DNA of 64,000 bases from Candidatus Aminicenantes bacterium UBA1061 (GCA_002316315.1 DCDG01000020.1:1-64000); one strand, 5' to 3'; shown: positions 34,174 through 43,109, counted from the first letter of the stretch. Notes: a model not told the origin generated them from the sequence alone. Made by a program: numbers and translations.

Positions 34174-35619
34174 ATGATAAAGCAAAAGCTTAACCAAAAA
34201 CAGGCCCAGAAATTAATCCTGGCGCCGGCCCTGCAGCAGGCGATTAAGCTCCTGCAGCTGACCAATCTTGAATTGCAGCAGGTAGTTTATGATGAACTGG
34301 CCGAAAACCCCATGCTCGAAATAGAGGGAGAGTCAGCCGAAGCAGTGGCCAGCAATGCTAATCTGGAAGAACTTAAAGCTGGTGCGGATGGTCAGGGGGA
34401 CAATAATGGTCAAGATTATGATGATGTCATCTTTTCGGCTGGCTTTGAGGATTATCTGGACGAATCTATCCCGATTCTGCATGAAACTGACCAGAATGAT
34501 TACCAGCTCGAAAATCAGATTTCAGCCAGTCCCTCTCTCTGGGATCATTTGAACTGGCAGGCGGGGCTAACTTTTTATGAGCGGTCTGAACTGAAAACAG
34601 CAGAATATATTATTGGCAATATTAATGAGGATGGCTATCTGACGGTGAGTCCGGAAGAAATAGCGATCAGGCTGGAAGAGGATCTGGTTGTCATCGAGGA
34701 AGTCAGGTCCAAAATAAAAATGTTTGATCCGCCTGGCTGCGGTAGCCTGACTTTAAAGGAAGCTCTTCTGGCCCAGATGGATTCGCTCAACCTTAAGGAT
34801 GATGTGGCCAGAAAGATTATTAATGGATATTTGCCTCTGCTGGAAAAGGCTGCTCATCAGGAGCTGGCCAGTAAGCTTAATATCTCGCTGTCTGAATTGC
34901 GGCTTCACCTTGATTTAATTAAAAACCTGGATCCGGCCCCCGGGCGGAAATATAGCGAGGACAAGACAATTTACGTGGTCCCGGACATTTATGTAGTTAA
35001 GGAACATGGCAAATGGAAGATCTATCTCAATGAAGAAGGACTGCCGAAGCTGAGGCTGAATCATTATTACCGCCAGTTAGCCCAGGCAGAAGTACAAACT
35101 GATCAGGAGACGACCAGATTCATTAAGGACAGGATGAAGAGGGCCCTCTGGTTTATTAAAAGTGTCAATCAAAGAAACCGGACGATTTACCGGGTGGCGG
35201 AATATATCGTCAAGAAGCAGAAAGATTTTCTTGAATATGGGCTCGAGGCTTTGAAGCCGATGACCCTGATCGAGATCGGCCGGGAGCTGGGTCTGCATGA
35301 ATCAACTGTAGGCCGGGTGGTAGCCAATAAATATATGATGACTCCGCTGGGCTTGTTCCCTTTAAAGTTTTTCTTCCATAAATCACTGAGCGGACTTTAC
35401 GGAGAAGAAATTTCTTCCTTGAAAATAAAAGACAGAATAAGAAAACTTGTCCAGAACGAAGATAAGACGCATCCCTTGAGTGATGAAGAAATCGTTGATA
35501 TATTGACGCGGGAGAATGTTCAGATCGCCCGCCGGACAGTGGCCAAATACCGGGGTCAGCTGGGCATTCCGCCAGCTAACATAAGAAAAAAGAAATTTTT
35601 ACTGGAGGAGGTCGAATGA
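34174..35619 (+). CDS. rpoN: RNA polymerase sigma-54 factor
   Basis: Sigma-54 directs transcription from -24/-12 promoters that need AAA+ activators. The 481-residue protein has the Gln/Leu-rich region I (KQAQKLILAPALQQAIKLLQ, about 8-27), an acidic region II, the core-binding domain, a helix-turn-helix (HESTVGRVVANKYM) and the C-terminal RpoN box ARRTVAKYR. No sigma-54 activator gene and no convincing -24/-12 promoter were seen in this window. It is followed by hpf with a 4-base overlap. Confidence 0.96.
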   Translation: MIKQKLNQKQAQKLILAPALQQAIKLLQLTNLELQQVVYDELAENPMLEIEGESAEAVASNANLEELKAGADGQGDNNGQDYDDVIFSAGFEDYLDESIPILHETDQNDYQLENQISASPSLWDHLNWQAGLTFYERSELKTAEYIIGNINEDGYLTVSPEEIAIRLEEDLVVIEEVRSKIKMFDPPGCGSLTLKEALLAQMDSLNLKDDVARKIINGYLPLLEKAAHQELASKLNISLSELRLHLDLIKNLDPAPGRKYSEDKTIYVVPDIYVVKEHGKWKIYLNEEGLPKLRLNHYYRQLAQAEVQTDQETTRFIKDRMKRALWFIKSVNQRNRTIYRVAEYIVKKQKDFLEYGLEALKPMTLIEIGRELGLHESTVGRVVANKYMMTPLGLFPLKFFFHKSLSGLYGEEISSLKIKDRIRKLVQNEDKTHPLSDEEIVDILTRENVQIARRTVAKYRGQLGIPPANIRKKKFLLEEVE

Positions 35620-36140
35620 TCGTTAATTTTACCGCCAGACATACGGAGTTGACTGAGGATATCAAGGATTATTGCGAGAAAAGACTAAACAGAATGGGGA
35701 AAATTCTCGATGAGGTGCATCAAATTGAGATCATCCTGACTGAGGAAAAGAGCCGGAAAAGAGTAGACCTGCTGGTTAAAAGGCCGGGAGAAGATTTTGC
35801 CCTATCTGAAGAAACAACTGACATGTTCAATTCGCTCAATAAGATTTTCGACAGTCTCGAGAGAAAAATTGTCAAGGAAAGAAGAAAGCTGATTCAAAAG
35901 CGTCGCCGGGCTGCTACCCGTCAGGTCATGACAGGCGCGGCCCCCCGGCCAGGGGCAGAGGCTGGCCCCGTGCGATTGCCCTACTATTCTGACCGGCCAA
36001 TCAGCTTTGAGGAAGCTCTAGTCCGGTTGGAGGAAGGCCAAAAAGAGGCTTTCCTTTTTAAAAAATTGGGAGGTGACGGCTGGGCCGTAGTCTTTCGCCG
36101 CCAGGATGGTACCATCGGGCTGGTTGACCCCGAAGGCTGA
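35616..36140 (+). CDS. hpf: ribosome hibernation promoting factor, long form
   Basis: HPF binds idle ribosomes. The first ~100 residues are the HPF/YfiA domain (NFTARHTELTEDIKDYCEKR, then VDLLVKRPGEDF). After a Pro/Ala linker (about 108-122) comes a second domain, YSDRPISFEEALVRL to DGTIGLVDPEG. That domain dimerises two ribosomes into 100S particles in long-form HPF. Although its neighbours match the E. coli hpf locus, which encodes a short HPF, this one is the long type. Confidence 0.93.
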   Translation: MIVNFTARHTELTEDIKDYCEKRLNRMGKILDEVHQIEIILTEEKSRKRVDLLVKRPGEDFALSEETTDMFNSLNKIFDSLERKIVKERRKLIQKRRRAATRQVMTGAAPRPGAEAGPVRLPYYSDRPISFEEALVRLEEGQKEAFLFKKLGGDGWAVVFRRQDGTIGLVDPEG

Positions 36141-36201
36141 AAAGGGTAACCTAGCTAACGATTGAGTCGAGGTCGGTATTACCTGTAAGGAGCAGTTAAG
36201 C

Positions 36202-36672
36202 TTGAGGTTATCCAATATTATTAATGATAAAACTATACTTCTGGATATTAAAGCTAAGAGCAAGGCGGAAGCCCTGAGGGAGATGGTTAACTACCTGAAA
36301 AAAAATAAGTTGATCAGCCGTCCGGAGGAGGTCATCGACAAGCTCGAGCAGCGTGAATCACTCGGGACGACGGCCCTGGGCGAAGGACTGGCTTTACCTC
36401 ACTGTAAAGTCAAATGGGTTAATAATCCTATAGTTTTAGTAGGACTTGCCCGACAGGGGGTCCCTTTTGATGCACCTGATGGCTGTCCGGTCAATATCTT
36501 TTTTCTTCTTATCACTTCTCTAGAGGATCCTAGCTTGAATTTGCAGATTCTGGCCCTGATTGCTCAATTGATTAAAAAATCACCGGAGTTAAAAGAAAAA
36601 TTGTTGCAGGCTAAAAGCCCGGCTGAAGTTCGGGAGATTATAAAAAGACAGGAAGAACAATACATTGAATAA
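36202..36672 (+). CDS. ptsN: PTS IIA-Ntr-type regulatory protein
   Basis: PtsN is a phosphorylatable regulator of the nitrogen-type PTS and controls processes such as potassium transport in proteobacteria. The 156 residues match the mannitol/fructose EIIA fold. The phosphorylated histidine is H67 in GLALPHCKV. The start is TTG, supported by AAGGAG at 36187-36192. It overlaps hprK by 8 bases. A K+ uptake system (KtrAB) lies 10 kb away, but no link is shown. Confidence 0.92.
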   Translation: MRLSNIINDKTILLDIKAKSKAEALREMVNYLKKNKLISRPEEVIDKLEQRESLGTTALGEGLALPHCKVKWVNNPIVLVGLARQGVPFDAPDGCPVNIFFLLITSLEDPSLNLQILALIAQLIKKSPELKEKLLQAKSPAEVREIIKRQEEQYIE

Positions 36673-37276
36673 GCCTCAAAAAAGAAACACGGCCAGACAG
36701 GCCGCCTCAAAAAAGAAACCAGCCGCCTGTTCAAAGGCGACCGGCCAGATAGTGATCTCAGCCAGTCTGCTGAAAATATTTAGCGTCGGGACGCTCATCA
36801 TCGGGGATAGCGGTATTGGCAAAAGCGAGAGTTCTCTGGAACTCATTTCCCGTGGCCATAAGTTTATCTCTGATGACGTGGTTGAAATATTTGAAGATGA
36901 GCATGGCCAACTGCAAGGCCGTTCTCCTCAGCTTACCAGGAATTTTATGGAGATCAGGGGACTGGGTATTATTAATATCAAAGAAATATTCGGGTCGCGG
37001 TCACTGCTGGAAAAGGCGCCCATTAACCTTGTTATCCGGCTAAAAAAATGGAGCAAAAAAGTGGAAACGGATCGCCTTGGCCTTAAGTTCCCAAAAGATT
37101 ATCCTCTGGCCGGAAAAATGATCCCCCAGCTCCATATTCCGGTAGCTCCTGGCCGGAATATCGCTACCCTGATTGAAGTTGCCTGCCGCGTTTTTCTTCT
37201 GGGGCAAAAAGGCTATGAGGCTGCCCAGGACATTATCCAGCAGCTCGAGAAGAGGCTATCTATTGAGGCAGATTGA
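36665..37276 (+). CDS. hprK: short HPr kinase/phosphorylase
   Basis: HprK phosphorylates HPr on Ser46 and reverses the reaction. The catalytic P-loop is intact (GDSGIGKSE, 47-55), followed by FISDDVVEI and the family signature EIRGLGIINIKEIFG (about 96-110). At 203 residues it lacks the separate N-terminal domain of firmicute HprK (about 310 residues). Instead it has about 25 Lys-rich residues, as in short alphaproteobacterial enzymes. The TTG start overlaps ptsN. Ser46 is present in the HPr encoded downstream. Confidence 0.9.
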   Translation: MNKPQKRNTARQAASKKKPAACSKATGQIVISASLLKIFSVGTLIIGDSGIGKSESSLELISRGHKFISDDVVEIFEDEHGQLQGRSPQLTRNFMEIRGLGIINIKEIFGSRSLLEKAPINLVIRLKKWSKKVETDRLGLKFPKDYPLAGKMIPQLHIPVAPGRNIATLIEVACRVFLLGQKGYEAAQDIIQQLEKRLSIEAD

Positions 37277-38139
37277 TGGCTAAAATCAAAGGTAATGGTG
37301 ATTTTATCATCATTACCGGCCTGTCAGGCTCCGGTAAGACCGTGGTCAGTCGCTTTCTCGAAGATCTGGGATATTATTGCGTTGACAACCTCCCGGCCAA
37401 ATTGATACCAGGGCTGGTTGACTTCTGGCAGAAGGGCAAAGTTGAAATTAATCGTATGGCGCTGGTCATAGATATACGCGAGCCAAATTTTCTGACTGAT
37501 TTTCCCCGAATATTAAAACAATTGAAGGTGAAGCCTAAGCTGATCTTCCTGGAAGCTTCTGATGAGACTCTGGTCAAAAGATTCAGTGAAAGTCGCCGTC
37601 CTCATCCCTTAGCCAAAAAAGGCTCTATTTTGGAAGGGGTCAGCCTGGAAAAGAAAAAACTCAGGCCGATTAAAGCTATGGCCGATGAGGTCGTAGATAC
37701 TACTGGGCTTAGTATTTCTCAACTGAAGGATCTCCTGGCTGGCAAAATCTTAAAAGGAAAGAAACGCTATCTTCAGGTTAATATCATTAGCTTTGGCTAT
37801 AAGTATGGATTACCTCTTGATTCTGACCTGGTTTTTGATACCAGGTTTTTGCCCAATCCTTTTTATATTGATCAGTTGAGAAATCTCAATGGCAAGTCAA
37901 GAAAAGTCCAGGAGTTCGTAATGAAATCAGCTGAAACAGCTGAATATCTTCATAGTCTCAAGTCTTTTATTGATGGTCAACTTGCTGGCTTTATGAAAGA
38001 GGGTAAAAGCACCCTGACTATCTCTATTGGCTGCACTGGAGGGAAGCACCGGTCAGTTGTTATTGCCGAAGATTTAAAGAATTATTTTCGCCAGAAAAAA
38101 CTTGAAGTGAAAATAATTCACCGGGATATTTATAAATAA
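37276..38139 (+). CDS. rapZ: RNase adapter protein RapZ
   Basis: RapZ is a P-loop protein; in E. coli it binds glucosamine-6-phosphate and delivers small RNAs to RNase E. This 288-residue copy has GLSGSGKTVVSRFLEDLG (Walker A), YYCVDNLPAKLIP and the C-terminal block SIGCTGGKHRSVVIAE. Start and stop overlap with hprK (TGATG). Its place after hprK and before PTS genes matches the proteobacterial PTS-Ntr locus. Confidence 0.93.
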   Translation: MAKIKGNGDFIIITGLSGSGKTVVSRFLEDLGYYCVDNLPAKLIPGLVDFWQKGKVEINRMALVIDIREPNFLTDFPRILKQLKVKPKLIFLEASDETLVKRFSESRRPHPLAKKGSILEGVSLEKKKLRPIKAMADEVVDTTGLSISQLKDLLAGKILKGKKRYLQVNIISFGYKYGLPLDSDLVFDTRFLPNPFYIDQLRNLNGKSRKVQEFVMKSAETAEYLHSLKSFIDGQLAGFMKEGKSTLTISIGCTGGKHRSVVIAEDLKNYFRQKKLEVKIIHRDIYK

Positions 38140-38186
38140 GAAAGAATTGGTTAGAATATTAAAGATTTAACAAGTGGCGGTTTTCT

Positions 38187-38594
38187 ATGATTGGCGGAGT
38201 GATCGTATCACATGGCAAGCTGGCTGAAGAATTACTCAATGCGGTTATTATTATTCTGGGCGAAGCTCCCAACATTGAGGCTATCTCCATTGGCTGGTAC
38301 GATGATGTGGAAGAATCGAAGAAAAAAATCAGCCAGAGTCTAAAAAAAGTAGACCAGAAAAATGGTGTTATTATTTTTACCGATATGTTTGGCGGCACTC
38401 CTTCCAACCTGAGCTTCAGTTTTTTGGCCGAGAACAAGGTGGAAATTATTACCGGGGTCAACATGCCCATGCTGATCAAGTTTGTCTCCTTACAGAGGAA
38501 TAACAATTTAAAAGAAGTGGCTAAAAAAGTAGCTGATCAGGGGAAGAAAAACATCCATCTGGTTAGCCGCTTGCTTAATTCGAGATCAAAATAA
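38187..38594 (+). CDS. PTS mannose-family EIIA protein
   Basis: The 135-residue protein is a stand-alone EIIA of the mannose family. Its phospho-acceptor is H9 in GVIVSHGKLA. The conserved FTDMFGGTPSN loop and NMPMLIKF complete the fold. No EIIB, EIIC or EIID gene follows, so it probably acts as a signalling phospho-acceptor, as PtsA/ManX-like EIIA proteins do in some alphaproteobacteria. It starts 47 bases after rapZ. Confidence 0.88.
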   Translation: MIGGVIVSHGKLAEELLNAVIIILGEAPNIEAISIGWYDDVEESKKKISQSLKKVDQKNGVIIFTDMFGGTPSNLSFSFLAENKVEIITGVNMPMLIKFVSLQRNNNLKEVAKKVADQGKKNIHLVSRLLNSRSK

Positions 38595-38621
38595 TGTCTC
38601 TAAATGATGTGATAATGAACT

Positions 38622-38891
38622 ATGCTCGAAAAAAAAGTTACCATCAAAAACAAACTGGGTTTACATGCCAGAGCCGCTGTTAAATTTGTTAATTTAGCTA
38701 ACCGTTTTGCCTCCTCCGTACGGCTGGTCAAAGATAACAGTGAAGTTGACGGGAAAAGCATTCTGGGTATTTTGACCCTGGCTGCTGCTCAGGGTACCCA
38801 GCTCAAACTGATTGTTTCCGGCCGGGATGAGGAGCAGGCTCTAAAGGCCTTAATTGAATTGATCAATAACCGCTTTGGTGAGGAAGCCTAG
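38622..38891 (+). CDS. ptsH: phosphocarrier protein HPr
   Basis: HPr shuttles phosphate from EI to EIIA proteins. The 89-residue protein carries H15 in GLHARAA (EI target) and S46 in VDGKSILGIL (HprK target). Both catalytic and regulatory phosphorylation are therefore possible. It is two bases from ptsI. Confidence 0.95.
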   Translation: MLEKKVTIKNKLGLHARAAVKFVNLANRFASSVRLVKDNSEVDGKSILGILTLAAAQGTQLKLIVSGRDEEQALKALIELINNRFGEEA

Positions 38892-38893
38892 CC

Positions 38894-40660
38894 ATGGAAG
38901 TGGTGCGGTTACGCGGCCTGGCGGTCTCTCCTGGTATTGGCCAGGGGGAAGCCATACTGTCAGAGAGAGTGGTCTTCACTTCGCGGCGGGAGACCATTTC
39001 TGACCAGCAAGTGGCTGATGAACTAAGACGGTTGCGGAGGGCTTTTGAGCGAACTAAGGAAGAACTGCAGAAGCTCAAGGGCTATATAGAGAAGCAGATG
39101 GGGAAAGATCAGGCTTTTATCTTTGATGCCCACCTGATGATTCTCGATGATCCCATGCTCATTTCGAATCTGGAAAAAGTTATAACTGAAGAAAAGGTCA
39201 AAGCTGAATGGGCTATCACTACAGTTAACAACCATTTTACCAGTCTGTTTGAATCACTCTCTGACGAATATTTTCAGCAGAGAAAGACTGATATTTCTGA
39301 TGTTCTGGCCAGGGTTTATCGCCATTTAGAAAGGAAAAAAGAAAAGAAAGAAGATCTTGATAAACCGGTTATTCTTGTTGCCCGTGAGCTTCTTCCCTCG
39401 GAAGCAGCTGTCTATCTTGGCCAGAAAAATGTCATGGGTGTGGTTCTTGATATGGGAGGCATGACCTCACATACAGCTATTCTGGCCAGGTCTCTGGGCA
39501 TTCCGGCTGTGGTCGGACTGCACGATGCCAGTCTCAAAGTTAAAGCAGGTGATGTCATCATTGTTGATGGCACCGATGGAGAAGTAATTATCAATCCTTC
39601 TCCGGCTATAAAAAGAGAATTCAGCAGTAAAAAAGAAAGATATGTAAATTACCAGAAAGAACTGAAAAAAATTGCCAGATTGAAGCCTCAGACTCTCGAT
39701 GGAGTCGGGTTTACTCCCCTGGCCAATATTGAGCTGCCAGAAGAAGTCGAAACGGCTTTTTCCTTCGGGGCGGAAGGTGTTGGCTTGTTTCGTTCAGAAT
39801 TTATCTATTTACGGCGGCCAACCCTGCCCTCGGAAGAGGATCATCTGGCTATTTACCGCCAGATGGCTAAGAAAACCTATCCCCGGCCAGTTTACATCAG
39901 GACAATTGATATCGGAGGAGAGAAGAGTCTACCCTGGCTGAATATAGAAAAGGAGCCAAACCCAGCCCTTGGCTTAAGGGCCATCCGCTTTTCTTTAAAG
40001 AACCGTCAGCTCTTCCGGACACAAATTCGAGCAATCCTCAGGGCCAGCGACCGCCACAATGTCCGCTTAATGGTTCCGATGATTACTGAATTAGAAGAGG
40101 TGATTGAACTCAAAAGCGTAGTAGAGGAGGTTAAAGACGAACTCAGGCAAGCCGGGATTCCTTTTGATGAATCGATTCCGATTGGAGTGATGATCGAGGT
40201 CCCGGCGGCAGCTGTTCTGATAGATAGTATCATCAGGGAAGTTGATTATGTCAGTATTGGAACAAATGATTTAATTCAATATTATCTGGCTGTTGACCGC
40301 GGGAACGAAGCTGTCTCTTACCTTTTTAAGCCTCATCACCCGGCGGTGCTCAAACTACTGGCCCGTGTTATAAAAACTGTTAATAAATATGGTAAGGAAG
40401 TCACGGTCTGCGGAGAAATGGCTGCTGACCCGCTATCGGCCATTATCTTACTTGGTATGGGCTTAAGACATTTCAGTATGAATCCGATCTTTATCCCTAG
40501 AGTCAAAAAAGCCTTAAAAGAGGTGGAAAACAAAACAGCCGAGGAGGCAGTCAAACAGGCACTCAAGTTGAAAACAGCTACCGAAGTTGAAGAATTTATG
40601 ATTGAAGCTATTATCAGAAAGCATCCGCAAGCCTTCTTTTTAAGCCGCTTCTGGTCTTAA
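38894..40660 (+). CDS. ptsI: PTS enzyme I (PEP-protein phosphotransferase)
   Basis: Enzyme I takes phosphate from PEP and passes it to HPr. The 588-residue protein is of standard length and lacks a GAF domain, so it is EI rather than EI-Ntr (PtsP). The active histidine is H193 in GGMTSHTAILARS. The PEP-binding barrel has GLFRSEFIYL, ALGLRAIRFSL and SIGTNDLIQYYLAVDR. It closes the recJ-ptsI run; a convergent cupin gene follows 22 bases later. Confidence 0.96.
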   Translation: MEVVRLRGLAVSPGIGQGEAILSERVVFTSRRETISDQQVADELRRLRRAFERTKEELQKLKGYIEKQMGKDQAFIFDAHLMILDDPMLISNLEKVITEEKVKAEWAITTVNNHFTSLFESLSDEYFQQRKTDISDVLARVYRHLERKKEKKEDLDKPVILVARELLPSEAAVYLGQKNVMGVVLDMGGMTSHTAILARSLGIPAVVGLHDASLKVKAGDVIIVDGTDGEVIINPSPAIKREFSSKKERYVNYQKELKKIARLKPQTLDGVGFTPLANIELPEEVETAFSFGAEGVGLFRSEFIYLRRPTLPSEEDHLAIYRQMAKKTYPRPVYIRTIDIGGEKSLPWLNIEKEPNPALGLRAIRFSLKNRQLFRTQIRAILRASDRHNVRLMVPMITELEEVIELKSVVEEVKDELRQAGIPFDESIPIGVMIEVPAAAVLIDSIIREVDYVSIGTNDLIQYYLAVDRGNEAVSYLFKPHHPAVLKLLARVIKTVNKYGKEVTVCGEMAADPLSAIILLGMGLRHFSMNPIFIPRVKKALKEVENKTAEEAVKQALKLKTATEVEEFMIEAIIRKHPQAFFLSRFWS

Positions 40661-40682
40661 TGATTGGCACTGGTAGCAAAAG

Positions 40683-41063
40683 TTAATCGCGTCCGTAAAT
40701 GTCTTCAAGCCGGACTATATCATCTTCATCGGAAGAACCAAGCCAGAGCTCCATCACCCGGGCTGGCTGTGTTCCAACACCTTGCAGCCGGTGAGGCGTT
40801 TCGGCCGGAATGAAAAGTTCTTCACCGGGCCGAGGCTGCCAGGTGCGGGAACCAAGTGTCACCTCGAGACCTCCATCCAGGAAAACCCAATATTCACTCC
40901 GCTGACGATGATACTGGAGAGAAAGCAAGCCGCCTGGATTAACGGTGATGATTTTAAGGCTGGAAGCTAACTGATGCGGATAGCTGCGGAATTTTCCCCA
41001 CGGCCTTACCTCTTCATAAATAAGTTTTGCTATAGCCTCTAAGGATAATACAACCTCGCTCAT
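40683..41063 (-). CDS. cupin protein, type II mannose-6-phosphate isomerase-like
   Basis: The 126-residue protein matches the stand-alone cupin resembling the C-terminal domain of mannose-1-phosphate guanylyltransferase/M6P isomerase. Its features include EVRPWGKF, SLQYHRQRSEYW with metal-binding His and Glu, and FIPAETPHRL. ATG 41063, with a GGAAGAGAG element upstream, is preferred to a TTG at 41114 that abuts the ssb stop. It is the last gene of the tol cluster. Activity on mannose 6-phosphate is an inference from family. Confidence 0.8.
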   Translation of the reverse strand: MSEVVLSLEAIAKLIYEEVRPWGKFRSYPHQLASSLKIITVNPGGLLSLQYHRQRSEYWVFLDGGLEVTLGSRTWQPRPGEELFIPAETPHRLQGVGTQPARVMELWLGSSDEDDIVRLEDIYGRD

Positions 41064-41114
41064 TAGCCTGTCTCTCTTCCGGTTAAAATTGCCCAGATTA
41101 AATCTTGAGGTCAA

Positions 41115-41594
41115 TTAGAAAGGAATGTCGTCTTCCCCCCCGCCCTCCTCCGGGAACTGGTCACCGGCTGGTTCTGACAGATCAGGAAAATCATCTGCCG
41201 AAAAGTCAGCCATTTGGGCCCCAGCCGGCATTTCTTCTGTTGCTGATGGACGGCGGCCAAGCAGGACCACATTCTGAGCTTCAACTTCGGTTACATACCT
41301 TTTGTTACCATCTCGTCCTTCCCAGCTCCGGTTGCGCAACTTGCCCTCAATCAAAACCTGGCGGCCCTGGTCTAAATACTTATTGCAAAATTCGGCCAGT
41401 TTACCCCAGGTAACAATCCGGTGGAACTCAGTTTTTTTCGAGGTCTGATTGCTATCAGGATGATAAACGCTTTCGTTGGTGGCTACCTGGAAAGAGGCTA
41501 CTGCCCGGTTTGATTTGGGTAAATACCTTAGCTCCGGTTTCTTCACCAGATTGCCGACAAGAATAACCCGATTCAAGCTGTTTAGGTCTCTCAT
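41115..41594 (-). CDS. ssb: single-stranded DNA-binding protein
   Basis: SSB coats single-stranded DNA. The OB-fold is recognisable from SLNRVILVGNLVKKPELRYL through KTEFHRIVTWGKLAEFCNKY and GKLRNRSWEGRDGNKRYVTE. An acidic, Gly/Glu-rich tail ends in DDIPF, the protein-interaction tip. At 159 residues it is standard. The start overlaps the cpoB stop by four bases, which places ssb in the tol-pal transcript, an uncommon location. Confidence 0.94.
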   Translation of the reverse strand: MRDLNSLNRVILVGNLVKKPELRYLPKSNRAVASFQVATNESVYHPDSNQTSKKTEFHRIVTWGKLAEFCNKYLDQGRQVLIEGKLRNRSWEGRDGNKRYVTEVEAQNVVLLGRRPSATEEMPAGAQMADFSADDFPDLSEPAGDQFPEEGGGEDDIPF

Positions 41595-42466
41595 TTTCCC
41601 ACCAGTTCGTTAATTTTTTGCTGAGCCAGCCTGGCTTCTTCCTGCTGGGGATATTTGCTAACCAAAAGCTTAAAAGTGGCCAGGGCTTCGTCTTTTTTCC
41701 CCTGCTGGACAAAGCTCATTCCTTTCTTTAAATAAGCTGCTGGAACTTTATCTCCGTTTGGATAATTGAGCAGGAGATCATTAAAACTTTCAATAGCTTC
41801 TGCATATTTCCCCTGACTGTAATAGCATTCACCTATCCAGTAAAGAGCATTGTCAGCCAGAGGTGTCGCCGGGTATTGCTCGAGGAAAAGCTTGAAGCTC
41901 TCTATAGCCAGATCATAATTTCCCTTGAGATAGTCACTGTAGGCATTGTTATACATTTCCTGGGCTGGAATGGTTACCACGGCTGTTTGAGTTGCTGGGC
42001 TGGCTGGGGCTTCTGGCTTTTTAGCGGTAGGTTGTTTGCTGCTCTTTGAACTCCCTTTTTGTCCTGGTTTAAGCTCATCACTTAAAGATTGCACAGCCTG
42101 CAGGATATCCTGCAGGGCCGAGAGCTGAAATTGCATCTCTTCTAGTTTTGAATTAACCTTCTGATATTGAACAGGTATATTGTTAATTTCAGTTCGGAAA
42201 GATTCATCGGCAGCCTGACTTTTCCGCAAAAGATCATTAAAAATTCTTACCTGGTCCTTGATTTCTTTTAGCTCAACGGTATTTTGCTTTACCAGGGTGG
42301 ATAACTCCGCTACCTGCAGTCTTAAGGCCTGGATATCCTGATACATCAATTCATAGGTCTTTTTACTCTGATCATCAGTATCAGCCGATAAGAAAACCAG
42401 GCTAAATAACAATAAAGAAAAAAGAGCGAAAAATAAGGTTCGGCTTTTCACCGGGTTATTTCTCAA
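41591..42466 (-). CDS. cpoB: Tol-Pal associated TPR protein CpoB/YbgF
   Basis: CpoB links Tol-Pal action to peptidoglycan synthesis in the periplasm. It has a signal peptide (about 8-28), an N-terminal coiled coil (about 30-130) that trimerises in E. coli, a Lys/Pro/Ala linker, and three TPR units (about 170-285; repeated ALYWIGECYYSQGKYAEAI-like units). The TTG start lies within the end of pal and has no clear SD, so translation is probably coupled. Confidence 0.85.
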   Translation of the reverse strand: MRNNPVKSRTLFFALFSLLLFSLVFLSADTDDQSKKTYELMYQDIQALRLQVAELSTLVKQNTVELKEIKDQVRIFNDLLRKSQAADESFRTEINNIPVQYQKVNSKLEEMQFQLSALQDILQAVQSLSDELKPGQKGSSKSSKQPTAKKPEAPASPATQTAVVTIPAQEMYNNAYSDYLKGNYDLAIESFKLFLEQYPATPLADNALYWIGECYYSQGKYAEAIESFNDLLLNYPNGDKVPAAYLKKGMSFVQQGKKDEALATFKLLVSKYPQQEEARLAQQKINELVGK

Positions 42467-43010
42467 TTATCAAAAATTGAGCCCTCCTGTTCTTAGCCCA
42501 GGCGTTTTCATCGTGACCGGGATCAAGCGGCTGGCTTTTGCCGTAAGAGATGATTTTAATTCTATCTGGGGAAATGCCGAGACTAATCAGATAGTCCATA
42601 GCGCTTTTGGCTCTCTTTTCCCCCAGAGCCAGGTTATATTCCTCTGTGCCTCGCTCATCGCAATGTCCCTCGATCAGGATTCTAACTGTTGGATGGGATT
42701 TGAGCCATTGAGCATTAGCTTCGAGTACCGGCGCCGCATCGCTTCTTATTTCGTACCGGTCATAATCAAAGAAAATCATGCCTAGAGGCTTTTCCTGGTT
42801 AATTTCTTCAAGTGTTTTTTTCTGAAATATTTCTTCTTCAGTGAGGACCGGTTCTTTGACCACTGGCTGCTCAACTTTCTCAGCTTTTGGCTGCTCCTGA
42901 GCTTGGGGGGCAGCTGGCGGAGGGGGGACTTCCTGGACTTTTTTCTTACATGAGGTAGATACGGATAAAATCAGGATAATAGACAATGAAAATACCAATA
43001 GCTTCTTCAT
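42456..43010 (-). CDS. pal: peptidoglycan-associated lipoprotein Pal
   Basis: Pal anchors the outer membrane to peptidoglycan. After a signal peptide, a cysteine (about 21; VSTSC, a slightly off-consensus lipobox) would carry the lipid. A Pro/Glu/Ala linker follows, then the OmpA-like domain with FFDYDRYEIR, IEGHCDERGTEEYN and LGEKRAKSAMDYL, including the diaminopimelate-binding Asp/Arg. A clear AGGAGG SD precedes the ATG, and the 99-base gap from tolB may hold extra control. Confidence 0.94.
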   Translation of the reverse strand: MKKLLVFSLSIILILSVSTSCKKKVQEVPPPPAAPQAQEQPKAEKVEQPVVKEPVLTEEEIFQKKTLEEINQEKPLGMIFFDYDRYEIRSDAAPVLEANAQWLKSHPTVRILIEGHCDERGTEEYNLALGEKRAKSAMDYLISLGISPDRIKIISYGKSQPLDPGHDENAWAKNRRAQFLIIEK

Positions 43011-43109
43011 TTATCCTCCTATAATAAGTTTTTTGCAAATTTTCAGGCGTTCATTTAATTTATACAATGAAGGCCCGAAAGTGTCAACAAAAAATAGGCG
43101 AAGTCTGGC

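Noticed and set aside
40669..40682. TGGCAC...TAGCA as a sigma-54 (-24/-12) promoter after ptsI
   Set aside because: The GG-to-GC distance is 8 bases rather than 10, and the site points away from any nearby start codon.
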